Positions 1 to 9,963 of a stretch of 45,642 nucleotides of DNA are shown here, piece by piece. The DNA comes from Chitinispirillia bacterium (GTDB lineage: Bacteria; Fibrobacterota; Chitinivibrionia; Chitinivibrionales; Chitinispirillaceae). Location: contig WQRV01000003.1 in assembly GCA_009786575.1 (NCBI GenBank), forward strand, positions 1 to 45,642, given 5' to 3'. Below the pieces are notes generated by a model. The model saw nothing but the letters and a program-made list of their open reading frames with translations, made no database searches and was not told the origin of the DNA. Numbering within the stretch: position 1 is the first letter of the stretch; each line of letters opens with the position of its first letter. A program made the translations under genes and the position numbers.

Positions 1-143
1 CCCCCCACACACACACAAACACATACTCATATAACAATATAATAAAACATATATATGTTATATTATATATATTTAAATATACCGGTTATTATACTGCACG
101 CTGCCGCATCTTGAAAGCCAATCGGCGGATGGAGGTGGTGTAA

Positions 144-1364
144 ATGAACGATAATAAGTTTTTGTCAGGGCAAGTTGATTTAAGAAACTGCAATATATGC
201 AATTTCAAAACGGAAACCGTCTATAAACTGAAGTTTATGGATATATTCGGGATGATAAGAGGGGAGTATGAACAAAAAATAAATATCTGCCCGAATTGCG
301 GATTCATCTACACTTTGAATCCATTTGGAGAGGAGGCACTGGCAAACCGGTATAAAAACTGGTCAAAATTTGAATATGATGAAAATGATGTCTTTAACGC
401 TAATGTTCCATATATGAGGCAGTGTGAGAGGCAGTACGATTTTATTAAGAATACGGTAGGGAGAACCGGGTCGGTATTTGAAGTAGGCAGCTCATCCGGT
501 TTTAATCTCAGTATCTATGCGCGGGACGGCGTTGATGTATTTGGCGTAGAGCCGTCGAAGAGTAATGTTATATCGTGCAAACAGAGGTATGGAATTGATA
601 TGTTCAACGGAACTTTTCGTGAATATATGGAATCGGATGCCAACAAAGGCCCGTATGAACTGATTTTCCTCTCGCATGTACTTGAGCATATTATAAATCC
701 GTATAACTTTATTTCCGCACTGTCCGGAATAAACAGCCGTTATATGTTTATAGAAGTGCCCAGCTTTGATTACAAGTTTTGTGACGAACCTTTTGGAATG
801 TTTGCCGAAGAGCATGTGAATTATTTTACAGTGGATAATCTCAGAAACCTGATGAGGAAGGCAGGCTACGGCGTTATTGATGTAAATATGCATTTCTCTC
901 TTTACAGAGACATTCCGGCCGGATGCCCGGTAATCTCCACATTATGGGAAAAGGCCGGTTTTGAAAAGGATAGATCGCTGACCGCAGACAGAGAACCGGT
1001 TTTGTCGTCCAAAAAGTTGTTGATGAGCTATATAGGGAAATCAATTGAGTGTGATAAGAAAATTATAATGGCAATTGACGGAATTAACGGCGATATAAGG
1101 CTCGCGGTATGGGGAACCGGCCACCATACATCGAGGCTGCTTGGGATGACAAGCCTGAAAGATAAAAATATCATAAAATTTTACGATTCGGATATCAAAA
1201 AACAGGGTATAGAGTATCACGGCAGAAAGATACTGCCGTTTGACCCGGCGGATGTGGAGAGCGGAGAAGTTGATATGATATTGATTTCATCTTATGTGGC
1301 GCAGAGAGCTATTGAGGAGATATTGACAAGTTACGGAATACACAATTATATCAAACTGTACTAA
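144..1364 (+). CDS. SAM-dependent sugar C-methyltransferase-like protein (N-terminal Cys-rich zinc domain, methyltransferase core, C-terminal domain)
   Basis: CNIC...CPNCG N-terminal motif, VFEVGSSSGFNLS SAM motif, LSHVLEHI, C-terminal LAVWGTGHHTSRLL; ORF intact. Confidence 0.8.
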   Translation: MNDNKFLSGQVDLRNCNICNFKTETVYKLKFMDIFGMIRGEYEQKINICPNCGFIYTLNPFGEEALANRYKNWSKFEYDENDVFNANVPYMRQCERQYDFIKNTVGRTGSVFEVGSSSGFNLSIYARDGVDVFGVEPSKSNVISCKQRYGIDMFNGTFREYMESDANKGPYELIFLSHVLEHIINPYNFISALSGINSRYMFIEVPSFDYKFCDEPFGMFAEEHVNYFTVDNLRNLMRKAGYGVIDVNMHFSLYRDIPAGCPVISTLWEKAGFEKDRSLTADREPVLSSKKLLMSYIGKSIECDKKIIMAIDGINGDIRLAVWGTGHHTSRLLGMTSLKDKNIIKFYDSDIKKQGIEYHGRKILPFDPADVESGEVDMILISSYVAQRAIEEILTSYGIHNYIKLY

Positions 1365-1423
1365 AAACTGCCCATAACCCGGCTGCTTGAGTGCGGATTA
1401 ATTTTAAATTTGAGGCTGGGGGC

Positions 1424-1453
1424 TTGACGAATGATGCCGGCATAAACTATATT
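1424..1453 (+). promoter_or_regulatory. Candidate sigma70-type promoter TTGACG-N18-TATATT upstream of the gtrA-like gene
   Basis: Read directly: TTGACG 1424-1429, TATATT 1448-1453. Confidence 0.5.
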
Positions 1454-1511
1454 AGTGCAGATGCAGTCCTGTATAGCCTTGAAACCTTTAAGAGAGCGCA
1501 CTTAGCCTACG

Positions 1512-1970
1512 ATGAGACAATTTACCGGCACAATTGCCCAGTTTTTCAAGTTCTGCGTAGTAGGGCTGTCTAATACGCTGATATCCTATGCCGTCTACGC
1601 ACTGCTTGTGTATCTCGGTGCCCATTACATCATCGCCAACGTAGCGGGTTTTATTATCGGCGTAGCCAACTCCTTTTTTTGGAGCCATAAGTTCGTTTTT
1701 AAGGATGAGACCGGCGGCAGACGCAATCTGCTGCATGCTCTCCTAAAGGCTTATGCGTCTTATGCCTTCAGCGGATTTGTGGTTTCCAGTGTCTTATTGT
1801 ATGTCTTTATTGATGCTTTTGGAGCATCGGAATACATCGCGCCGTTTTTATTATTGCCAGTTACGGTGCCGTTAAATTATATTCTAAATAAGAAATGGGC
1901 GTTTAAACCGGCAAAACGGAGCGAGGAAAGGCCAAATGAAAAAGATCAGCATACTGATACCGTGCTATAA
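1512..1970 (+). CDS. GtrA-family membrane protein
   Basis: FCVVGLSNTLISYAVYALLVY...ANVAGFIIGVANSFFWSHKFVF typical of GtrA/DPMS1-like proteins. Confidence 0.85.
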   Translation: MRQFTGTIAQFFKFCVVGLSNTLISYAVYALLVYLGAHYIIANVAGFIIGVANSFFWSHKFVFKDETGGRRNLLHALLKAYASYAFSGFVVSSVLLYVFIDAFGASEYIAPFLLLPVTVPLNYILNKKWAFKPAKRSEERPNEKDQHTDTVL

Positions 1971-2907
1971 CGAGGAGGGCAATGTAGTTCCCCTCAGCGG
2001 CGAGATTGTCAAAATTTTCGAGTCGGAGCTCGCGTCCTACGACTACGAGGTCGTTTTCATAGATAATTGCTCTACCGATGGCACAAGGCCGCTTCTGCGG
2101 GAAATCTGCCGGCAAAATCCCAGGATAAAGGCGATATTTAATGTCAAAAACTTCGGGCAGGTCAACTCCCCCTACCACGGGTTGTGCCAGACAACCGGCG
2201 ACTGTACCATCGGCATGTGCGCTGATTTTCAAGATCCGCCCGAGGTCATCCCGGCGCTCGTCAGGGAGTGGGAAAACGGGTATAAGATAGTATCCTGCAT
2301 AAAAACGAAGAGCCGTGAGAACCCGGTTATGCGGTTCATCCGGACCTGCTACTACAAGGCCATCAAAAAGATGTCGGCAGTAGAGCAGATAGAGCATTTT
2401 ACTGGCTTTGGGCTCTATGACAGATCATTTATCAACATCCTGAAAGATTTGCAGGAACCGCAGCCGCTGCTTCGCAGCCTTGTTGCCGAGCTGGGCTTTC
2501 AGCGCAAGGAGGTTTGCTATGAGCAGGCGAAGAGGAAGGCCGGAAAGACCAAAAATAACTGGTATACCCTGTACGATTTGGCGATGCTCACTTTCACCTC
2601 CTACACGAAGACCGGGCTTCGGCTTGCCACGCTGGCCGGGTTCATGCTGGGCGGACTGACCTTTCTTGTGGCGCTGGTGTACTTTATCTACAAGCTGCTC
2701 TACTGGGACAGCTTCGACGCCGGTATAGCCCCGTTGGTCATAGGTGTATTTTTAATTGGCTCCGTGCAGCTGTTTTTTATTGGTTTCATAGGCGAGTACG
2801 TGATGGCCATAAACACGCGGCTGCGGCTCATGAACCGGCCGCTTGTGATAGAGGAGGAGCGGATCAACTTCGGAGACTCCCAAATTGAGCGCAATCTCCG
2901 AGAATAA
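1936..2907 (+). CDS. Family 2 glycosyltransferase, GtrB/DPM-like, with C-terminal TM helices
   Basis: ISILIPCYNEEGNV...FIDNCSTDGT...DFQDPPEVIP; two C-terminal TM segments; overlaps gtrA-like gene by 35 nt. Confidence 0.9.
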   Translation: MKKISILIPCYNEEGNVVPLSGEIVKIFESELASYDYEVVFIDNCSTDGTRPLLREICRQNPRIKAIFNVKNFGQVNSPYHGLCQTTGDCTIGMCADFQDPPEVIPALVREWENGYKIVSCIKTKSRENPVMRFIRTCYYKAIKKMSAVEQIEHFTGFGLYDRSFINILKDLQEPQPLLRSLVAELGFQRKEVCYEQAKRKAGKTKNNWYTLYDLAMLTFTSYTKTGLRLATLAGFMLGGLTFLVALVYFIYKLLYWDSFDAGIAPLVIGVFLIGSVQLFFIGFIGEYVMAINTRLRLMNRPLVIEEERINFGDSQIERNLRE

Positions 2908-4432
2908 CAGGAAGATCGTAAAAAACACCCTCGCGCTCTATTTCCGCCAGATAATTACTATGGCCGTGGCCCTGTTTACGTCGCGGATCGTTTTGCAGGC
3001 GCTTGGTGTTACCGATTACGGGATAAACAACGTGGTTGGCGGCGTGGTGGCGATGCTGTCGTTTATGACGAGTGCCCTCTCGGGGACGACGCAACGGTTT
3101 TTGTCCGTGGAATTGGGAAAGAACGATCTTGTACGGTTGAAGCAGATCTTTGCGAACGCTCTCTCTCTGCACGTTATCCTTATATTTCTGACGGTGATCA
3201 TTGCCGAGACGGCTGGGCTGTGGTTCCTTCAGAATAAACTCGTTATTCCGCAGGAGAGGGTTGCCGCCGCGTTTTGGGTTTACCAGTTTTCGGTAATACT
3301 GTTTGCGGCGGGTATTTTTTTCGCTCCGTTCGAGGGGGCTATCAGAGCCCGCGAAAGATTCGATTTTTACGCGAAGATGAGCATCTTCGATGTGGTTATG
3401 AAACTTGTTACCGTCTATTTGCTTGTAGTACTGCCCTACGATAAACTCGCGGCGCTGGCCTTTATGTGGCTGTGCGTGGGGCTTATCGGGAAAATAATTG
3501 TATACGTCTACTGCCACAGGAATTTTGAGGAGTGCAGGGCCGGATTATCGTGGACAAAAGATTCTGTCAGGCAGCTGCTGGGGTACAATGCCTATACGGT
3601 CATAGGCTCTATTTCTTATATTATCAGGTTTCAGGTGCTTAATATAATATTGAATTTATATTACGGCCCGGTTATGAACGCCGCGCAGGGGATAGCGAAT
3701 ACCGTGTATATGGCCGTATCTTCATTCTCCGATAACGCGGCGCTGGCGACCCAGCCGCAAATTGTTATGAGCTATGCCCAAAACGACAGGCAGAGGCTGT
3801 GGAGCCTCATAACGAAATCGTCGCGGATCTATTTTTACGTACTTTTGATTTTGGCGCTCCCGGTTATTCTGGAGATAGACACCGCTCTTTATATCTGGCT
3901 TGGGGATTACGCCGAATATGCCCCGGTTTTTGCACAACTGTTTTTGCTGGAGGCCCTGCAAAGAGTTTTGTGGCTACCTATAATGACTGCGAATTCGGCG
4001 GTTGGAAAGCTGGGTGCGGTTACTGTAAGCAGCATCGTTTGCCGGCTGTTTATTTTGGTATGCGCGGTTTACGTAGGCCTGCGCGGGTTGTCCCCGGTAT
4101 ATATCTACGCCGCCGCGCTCGTTTTGCAGGGTATTGCGTACCTTATCTCTCTGATAATCGTGTTAAAAATGCAGCTCTGCTTTTCAATCCGCAGATATCT
4201 GGCGGATGTTGTATGGCCGGTGGCAATAACGGCCCTTATTTCCGCTTCGCTTCCGGTTGCTGCACACTGCCTCTTCTCAAAAACGCTGTTGTCTTCCTGC
4301 GGGGTAGGGATTTTTTCTTTGGCCTGGTGCGCGGCAGCGGTTTTTTGCGTGGGTCTTAACAGGAATGAGAGGCAGATGGTTATAAATAAACTGCCTCTTA
4401 TCCTAAGGCAAATAGTATTTTTTAAAAGATAG
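2885..4432 (+). CDS. Wzx-like oligosaccharide flippase (polysaccharide export, MATE/PST superfamily)
   Basis: Polytopic 515 aa; RQIITMAVALFTSRIVLQALGVTDYGINNVVGGVVAML. Confidence 0.85.
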   Translation: MSAISENNRKIVKNTLALYFRQIITMAVALFTSRIVLQALGVTDYGINNVVGGVVAMLSFMTSALSGTTQRFLSVELGKNDLVRLKQIFANALSLHVILIFLTVIIAETAGLWFLQNKLVIPQERVAAAFWVYQFSVILFAAGIFFAPFEGAIRARERFDFYAKMSIFDVVMKLVTVYLLVVLPYDKLAALAFMWLCVGLIGKIIVYVYCHRNFEECRAGLSWTKDSVRQLLGYNAYTVIGSISYIIRFQVLNIILNLYYGPVMNAAQGIANTVYMAVSSFSDNAALATQPQIVMSYAQNDRQRLWSLITKSSRIYFYVLLILALPVILEIDTALYIWLGDYAEYAPVFAQLFLLEALQRVLWLPIMTANSAVGKLGAVTVSSIVCRLFILVCAVYVGLRGLSPVYIYAAALVLQGIAYLISLIIVLKMQLCFSIRRYLADVVWPVAITALISASLPVAAHCLFSKTLLSSCGVGIFSLAWCAAAVFCVGLNRNERQMVINKLPLILRQIVFFKR

Positions 4433-4497
4433 GCCTGGGGAAAGATAGTGGCGGATAAAGGGGAAACAGGCGGATATTTACGCGGGAAACTGTAATT

Positions 4498-5769
4498 ATG
4501 AAGATATTAATCATCAACACATACGACATAACCGGAGGCGCCGCCAGGGCTACGTTCCGGCTGCGCGAGGCTTTGGTACGAAGCGGCGCAGACGCCCAAA
4601 TGCTTGTGGCGCGCAAACGGGGAGATGCCGATAGCGTCGTTACGCTGGCCGATAGCAGAATTGCTGATACTATGACAACTGTGCGCATGATCTATGACCG
4701 TTTGCCTGTCAGGAAATACAGGAAGACGATGGACAGAAGATGGGGGCCGTTTTCGGCCGCTCGCGTCAGAAATAAAAAGCTGGTCAATGCGATAAATTCG
4801 TCCGGCGCGGATATTATTCATTTGTGCTGGATTGCCCACGGCATGATTGCGGTCGAGGATTTGGCCGAAATCAAAGCGCCGGTTGTGTGGAGGCTGCCGG
4901 ACATGTGGGCGTTTACCGGAGGGTGCCACTACGCTTGCGATGTTGACGGCGATGTTACCGCAATGTGTGATAAATATATGGGCGGATGCTGCAATTGCGG
5001 CATCCTCGGCAGCGGGGTTGAGCGGGATCTGAGCTATCGGATATTTGAGCGGAAAAGAAAAGGGTTTGCCGGAATTAAGGATATGACGGTGATTGGCGTC
5101 AGTAAATGGCTGGCGGATTGCGCAAAGAAAAGTGTGCTGTTTGCGGGGAGGGATGTCGTCTGCCTGCCCAACCCGTTAGACACAAATATCTTTAAGCCTG
5201 ACGATAAGCAGGCAGCACGGGAGAGATGGAATTTGCCCGGTGATAAAAAACTGATACTTTTCGGAGCGGCAGACGCCGCGTCAACGCCATATAAGGGGTA
5301 TGATCTGTTGATCGAATCGTTAAAAAAGATATCATCAACGAATGTAGAATGTGTGGTCTTTGGGGCGGATGAGCCGGATGTACGTCCGGATCTGCCGTTT
5401 AATGTCCGTTATGTCGGACACTTGAGTGATGATACCGGCCTGGCGTCACTATACAGCGCCTGCGATGTGATGGTCGTCCCGAGCAGGCGGGAGGCGTTTG
5501 GGCAGACGGCGTCGGAATCGCTGTCGTGCGGAACCCCGGTAGCCGCGTTTGGGATCGGCGGATTGTTGGACATCGTAGATCATAAGAAAAACGGTTATCT
5601 GGCCAGGCCGTTTGACACGGGGGATTTGGCCTGCGGCATCGATTGGGTGCTCAGTTACGGAGAACCGGAAAAATTATCCCGAAGCGCGCGGGAGAAGGCG
5701 GTTGGCGAGTATGATTACGGAGTTGTCGCCAAAAGATATATCGACCTTTACAGGCAGGTTTTGAGATGA
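4498..5769 (+). CDS. Family 4 glycosyltransferase
   Basis: GGAARATFRL N-terminus, VVPSRREAFGQTASESLSCGTPVAAFGIGG donor-site motif. Confidence 0.85.
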   Translation: MKILIINTYDITGGAARATFRLREALVRSGADAQMLVARKRGDADSVVTLADSRIADTMTTVRMIYDRLPVRKYRKTMDRRWGPFSAARVRNKKLVNAINSSGADIIHLCWIAHGMIAVEDLAEIKAPVVWRLPDMWAFTGGCHYACDVDGDVTAMCDKYMGGCCNCGILGSGVERDLSYRIFERKRKGFAGIKDMTVIGVSKWLADCAKKSVLFAGRDVVCLPNPLDTNIFKPDDKQAARERWNLPGDKKLILFGAADAASTPYKGYDLLIESLKKISSTNVECVVFGADEPDVRPDLPFNVRYVGHLSDDTGLASLYSACDVMVVPSRREAFGQTASESLSCGTPVAAFGIGGLLDIVDHKKNGYLARPFDTGDLACGIDWVLSYGEPEKLSRSAREKAVGEYDYGVVAKRYIDLYRQVLR

Positions 5770-6563
5770 CGCCGGGATTATCGATAATCACCGTAAACTT
5801 CAATAATAAAGACGGTTTTATCAAGACCGCCGATAGTGTTATCGCCCAGACCTGGGGTGACTACGAGTGGATAATTATTGACGGCGGCTCGACAGACGGA
5901 AGCGCTGAGGTTATTCGGGAATACGCAGAAAAATCAGGCAAGGTTGCTTTCTGGTGCAGTGAGAGGGACGGCGGGATTTACGAAGGGATGAACAAGGGGA
6001 TCGCGGCGGCGTCGGGCCGGTATCTTTATTTCCTCAACTCCGGCGACTATTTGCGTGAGCCTGCGTCGCTGGAGGGGATTTTTGCGTTTGATTTTGACGA
6101 GGATATAGTCTTTGGGGATATGATGCTGGAGGGGGATGATGGCGGGTATGTTATATGGAGATACAAAAACAGGCTCCATCCGTCCGATCTGCTCTACGGT
6201 TTCCTGCCGCACCAGAATATGTTTATCAAGGCGCGCCTGTTTGGGGGCGGCGGTTACAGGACGGATCTTCGCCTCGTTTCTGACTGGGCGCACTATACTG
6301 CGGCGATATGCCGGGGTAATGCCTCGTACAGGCATATCCATACTGTACTCGCGGTAAATCAGCGCGGCGGGGTCAGCGGCAGCGCGGGCCACTGGTATAT
6401 TCAAAAAGCGGAGCGGAGGATGGCGGTAAGAGAGATATTCACGCCGCTGCAGCGTTTCTGCTATATTTTCACCGTGGCGTCGCTCAGAAACAAAATTTAC
6501 AAGGTCTCGCTCCGCCTGAAAAAGTTATCAGAAAAACTGAACCGCCGGGGAGCGGGGGAATGA
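5766..6563 (+). CDS. Family 2 glycosyltransferase (WcaE-like)
   Basis: LSIITVNFNNKDGFIKTADSVIAQTW...IDGGSTDGS...SERDGGIYEGMNKGI. Confidence 0.85.
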   Translation: MTPGLSIITVNFNNKDGFIKTADSVIAQTWGDYEWIIIDGGSTDGSAEVIREYAEKSGKVAFWCSERDGGIYEGMNKGIAAASGRYLYFLNSGDYLREPASLEGIFAFDFDEDIVFGDMMLEGDDGGYVIWRYKNRLHPSDLLYGFLPHQNMFIKARLFGGGGYRTDLRLVSDWAHYTAAICRGNASYRHIHTVLAVNQRGGVSGSAGHWYIQKAERRMAVREIFTPLQRFCYIFTVASLRNKIYKVSLRLKKLSEKLNRRGAGE

Positions 6564-7639
6564 AAAAAACTGTAGCGATAGTCTGCTCCGACATAACACA
6601 GCTTGGCGGGATAGAGAGGGCGGTGTGCGGCTTCTCCGAAAGCCTTATCAGGTATGGCGGATACGGCGTGGTGATAATAAGCGTCAATTCGGGCGGAGGG
6701 GATCCTTACTATAAACTGCCGACGGAAGCGTCGGTTGTGCACTTAGGCATAAAAAATTCGGCAAACCTGCCCGCCCGCTGTATTTCTTATGTTGGGATGG
6801 TCAGGAAGATCGCACAAATTTGCCGCGAATTAGGTGTTGATATAGTCATAGGTACGCACGTCAGGCTGAACATCCTGCTGCGATTTACCGGAGGGAAGAA
6901 GTTGATAAGGATAGCGTGCGAGCACAATAGCTACAATTACGCCACGCCCTACACGTCTCTGGCCCGCAGGCTCACATACCAAAAACTTGACGCCGTAGTC
7001 CTTCTGACCAAAAATGACGCTGCCAAATACGGCTTTTGCAAAAATATAAGAGTAATCCCAAACGCCGCCCCATTCTTCGCGCCGCGTCTCTCGGATTTGA
7101 AGCGCAACGTGGTAATTTCCGCCGGCCGCCTCGAAAAGATTAAGGGGTTCGATATCTTGATAAAAGCCGTTTCGCTGATAAAGGGCGAATGCGCCGGCTG
7201 GAAGTTCAAAATTTTCGGGGAGGGGAGCGAGAGGGAGCGTCTGTTGAGATTGATCGTCGAAAACAGGCTGGAAGATACCGTCGAGATACTACCCGCTTCC
7301 CGGGATATCGAAAACGAATATTTCAATTCAGGCATATATGTACTTCCGTCGAGGATGGAGTCGTTTGGCATGGTCCTTCTGGAGGCGAAATCATGCGGCC
7401 TGCCTGTGGTATCATTTGACTGCCCAAACGGCCCCGCCGGTATCGTCAGAGACGGGGTTGACGGGGTTTTGGTCGAAAACGGAAATGTATCGGCGCTGGC
7501 GCAGGCGCTGCTCAAGCTGATCAAAGAACCGGATATTAGAGAAAAATACGGCTGTGAAGCCGCAAAAGATATTGAACGGTTCTCGTCGAAATGTATTTTT
7601 GAGATGTGGGAAGAACTTTTAACCGGATTGACGAGGTAA
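6560..7639 (+). CDS. Family 4 glycosyltransferase
   Basis: VISAGRLEKIKGFDILIKA...VLPSRMESFGMVLLEAKSCGLPVVSFDCPNGP. Confidence 0.9.
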   Translation: MKKTVAIVCSDITQLGGIERAVCGFSESLIRYGGYGVVIISVNSGGGDPYYKLPTEASVVHLGIKNSANLPARCISYVGMVRKIAQICRELGVDIVIGTHVRLNILLRFTGGKKLIRIACEHNSYNYATPYTSLARRLTYQKLDAVVLLTKNDAAKYGFCKNIRVIPNAAPFFAPRLSDLKRNVVISAGRLEKIKGFDILIKAVSLIKGECAGWKFKIFGEGSERERLLRLIVENRLEDTVEILPASRDIENEYFNSGIYVLPSRMESFGMVLLEAKSCGLPVVSFDCPNGPAGIVRDGVDGVLVENGNVSALAQALLKLIKEPDIREKYGCEAAKDIERFSSKCIFEMWEELLTGLTR

Positions 7640-7647
7640 CGGCGGCT

Positions 7648-8640
7648 ATGTTCTCTATAATAATACCGGTATATAATGTAGAAAAATACCTTGATAAATG
7701 CCTGCAGAGCGCTATCCGGCAAACATACTGCGATATCGAAATAGTTGTAGTAAACGACGGCAGTACCGATAAATCTGCTGAGATCATCGAAAAATACCGT
7801 TCGCAAGACGCCAGAATAAAGGTTGTCACACAGGAAAATGCCGGGCCTGGCGCGGCCAGAAACAGCGGTTTGAAAGCCGCCGGGAAAGAGTATGTGATGT
7901 TTGTCGACAGTGACGATTTTATTGAGGATAATGCCTGTGAGCGGCTGGCGGAGTATATAAAAGAAGACAGGTGCGATGTATACGTCTTCGGCCTGTACTA
8001 TGATGCTGGTAATAAAAAAAACGCGGGGCGGCAGAGCCTGCATCACAAAAAATACCTGGACGGAAGAGAGTATATGGAGGCCGCCCTCATAAACAGCAGC
8101 TTCAGGACGTTTGCTCACAGTAAACTCTTCAGGCGCGAAATGCTTACGGCAAACGGGGAAGAGGTCAAATTTGTTGAAGGGCTGCTATACGAAGACATGC
8201 TCTTTATCGTACAGGCGCTCTGTAAAGCTAAGTCGGTCTCAACCATTCCGGAATGTTTGTATCACTACGTTCAGCATCAAAGCGGACGGATTACCGTACG
8301 GCACAACAATAAGGATCTTGATGTTCTGACATTTGTTGATATGCTGAACAGGGGATATTACAAAACCGGAGAGATAAATAAAATTATATACGCTGTACTG
8401 ACTTTCAGATGGGTATCTTCCTGTCTGATCCGCAAGTACATCGGCAGGTATTTTTCCGACAGCTTGGCGAAAGAGGTCATAAATACGGTGATAAATGACC
8501 CAAATTTCGCGGAGACTGTGAGGCTGTGCGCTAAAATACGAGGGATTCCCAAGAGAGACAAATATCCGGCATTGCTCCTGACTGTGAGCCCGTTTCTCTA
8601 CAAACTCGCTGTTTACTGCATCGTGCGGTTGAGAGGATGA
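7648..8640 (+). CDS. Family 2 glycosyltransferase
   Basis: MFSIIIPVYNVEKYLDKCLQS...VNDGSTDKS...FVDSDDF; start trimmed to 7648 because the motif begins there. Confidence 0.88.
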   Translation: MFSIIIPVYNVEKYLDKCLQSAIRQTYCDIEIVVVNDGSTDKSAEIIEKYRSQDARIKVVTQENAGPGAARNSGLKAAGKEYVMFVDSDDFIEDNACERLAEYIKEDRCDVYVFGLYYDAGNKKNAGRQSLHHKKYLDGREYMEAALINSSFRTFAHSKLFRREMLTANGEEVKFVEGLLYEDMLFIVQALCKAKSVSTIPECLYHYVQHQSGRITVRHNNKDLDVLTFVDMLNRGYYKTGEINKIIYAVLTFRWVSSCLIRKYIGRYFSDSLAKEVINTVINDPNFAETVRLCAKIRGIPKRDKYPALLLTVSPFLYKLAVYCIVRLRG

Positions 8641-9962
8641 TGGCCATGAAAACACGCGAGTTTGGCATTTTTGAGTCCGGGAGGCTGAATACCTTCGACA
8701 AGTTCTACGTGGTGTCGCTTTTTTTCTATTGTTTCCTGCTCTTCTCGCCAACTGTCTACGCGATAGTTCCGTTCTCCTCCGCGCTGGCATTTGCCGTTCG
8801 TATCTTTATTGCCGCAGCGCTGACAATATACACGGCAGAGCAGGCTGTACGGCGGGGGAGTGTAAAAATAAACAAGGGGCTGCTTTGCATATCATTCGCG
8901 TTTGTGCTGCTGTCGCTGATACCTACGGCGTACCATAAGACCGCGTACCTGCTGGTCAACGAGTTCGTCAGTTTCTATCTTGTCTACATGTTTTTCCTTT
9001 TTTATAAGAAAAAATATTTGCAGCCGCTGGTGAGTCTCGCTACGCCCTTTATGTTTCTGATGCTCGCGCTCTCGATAACCGGGTTTGCCTATGCGTTTCT
9101 CGGCTTCCCGCCCATAGCGTCCGGGACGGTATCGGCGGGCAGCGCTACGCGGATGTACTACTGGTACCTTACGACGGGCGCGGTCGATAACGGCATATTC
9201 GGCAGCATAATCCGACCGCAGGCGATATTCGACGAGCCCGGCGGTTTCTCGTTCTTCATTTGCACACTCTGTTTCCTGCGGGTTCTGGCGAAGAGGCGCG
9301 AATCAGCCACGTTTATCCTGCTGCTACTCGGCAACATCACTTTCAGCATGATACACGCAATGATCTTCGTCCTCTATATCTGCCATTTGGCGGTAACGTA
9401 TACAGCGAAAAAAAGGTTTGCCGTTTACGCTGCCGCTGTCGTGACGATGATGTTTTTGGCGTACCTGCCGTTGAAGAAACAGGTGGATGAGCTGCTCTTC
9501 GCGCGGTTCGTGATAAATCAGAGTACCGGGCATTTTGATGGTAACAACAGGGCCTACTTGCTCGAAAACGCCGTGAACGCCGTAAAACAGGACAACTCCG
9601 TGCTGATCTGGGGAATGCAGCGGGATGCCGACGGGCTTACTGTTATGGACAAAATGTGGGGCTACGGCGAAAATCCGCTGGCACCGGCGCTAAAATTTGG
9701 GATATTTATAGCATGGCTCTACTACTTTTACTTGGCGTTCTTCGCAATGTGCGCCGCCGCAGACAGAAAAAGAGCCTTCATATATCTGGCGGTCATACTG
9801 ATGTTCATGCAAAGGCCGGAATTCTACAGGGGAGGGCCGGCCGCCAACGTTCTGGTACTCTTCTTCACCAGCTGGGAAATAGTAAAATACCGTATCGCTA
9901 AATACAGGATGACGGCCCGCGGATCACCGCCGCAGGTATCGCCGGAACCGCGGGGCCTGTAA
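8637..9962 (+). CDS. O-antigen polymerase/ligase-like polytopic membrane protein (Wzy candidate)
   Basis: Many hydrophobic segments; only plausible polymerase in the cluster; ATGA overlap with upstream GT2. Confidence 0.6.
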   Translation: MMAMKTREFGIFESGRLNTFDKFYVVSLFFYCFLLFSPTVYAIVPFSSALAFAVRIFIAAALTIYTAEQAVRRGSVKINKGLLCISFAFVLLSLIPTAYHKTAYLLVNEFVSFYLVYMFFLFYKKKYLQPLVSLATPFMFLMLALSITGFAYAFLGFPPIASGTVSAGSATRMYYWYLTTGAVDNGIFGSIIRPQAIFDEPGGFSFFICTLCFLRVLAKRRESATFILLLLGNITFSMIHAMIFVLYICHLAVTYTAKKRFAVYAAAVVTMMFLAYLPLKKQVDELLFARFVINQSTGHFDGNNRAYLLENAVNAVKQDNSVLIWGMQRDADGLTVMDKMWGYGENPLAPALKFGIFIAWLYYFYLAFFAMCAAADRKRAFIYLAVILMFMQRPEFYRGGPAANVLVLFFTSWEIVKYRIAKYRMTARGSPPQVSPEPRGL

Positions 9963-9963
9963 A

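Noticed and set aside
1-60. CCCCCCACACACACACAAACACA and TATATA tract as a phase-variable repeat
   Set aside because: Short, at the very window edge and not in a coding or promoter position I can define; may be an edge of the assembled sequence.
3799-4359. 186-aa alternate-frame ORF inside the flippase gene
   Set aside because: Out of frame in a well-supported membrane protein; Gly/Arg/Phe-rich nonsense composition.
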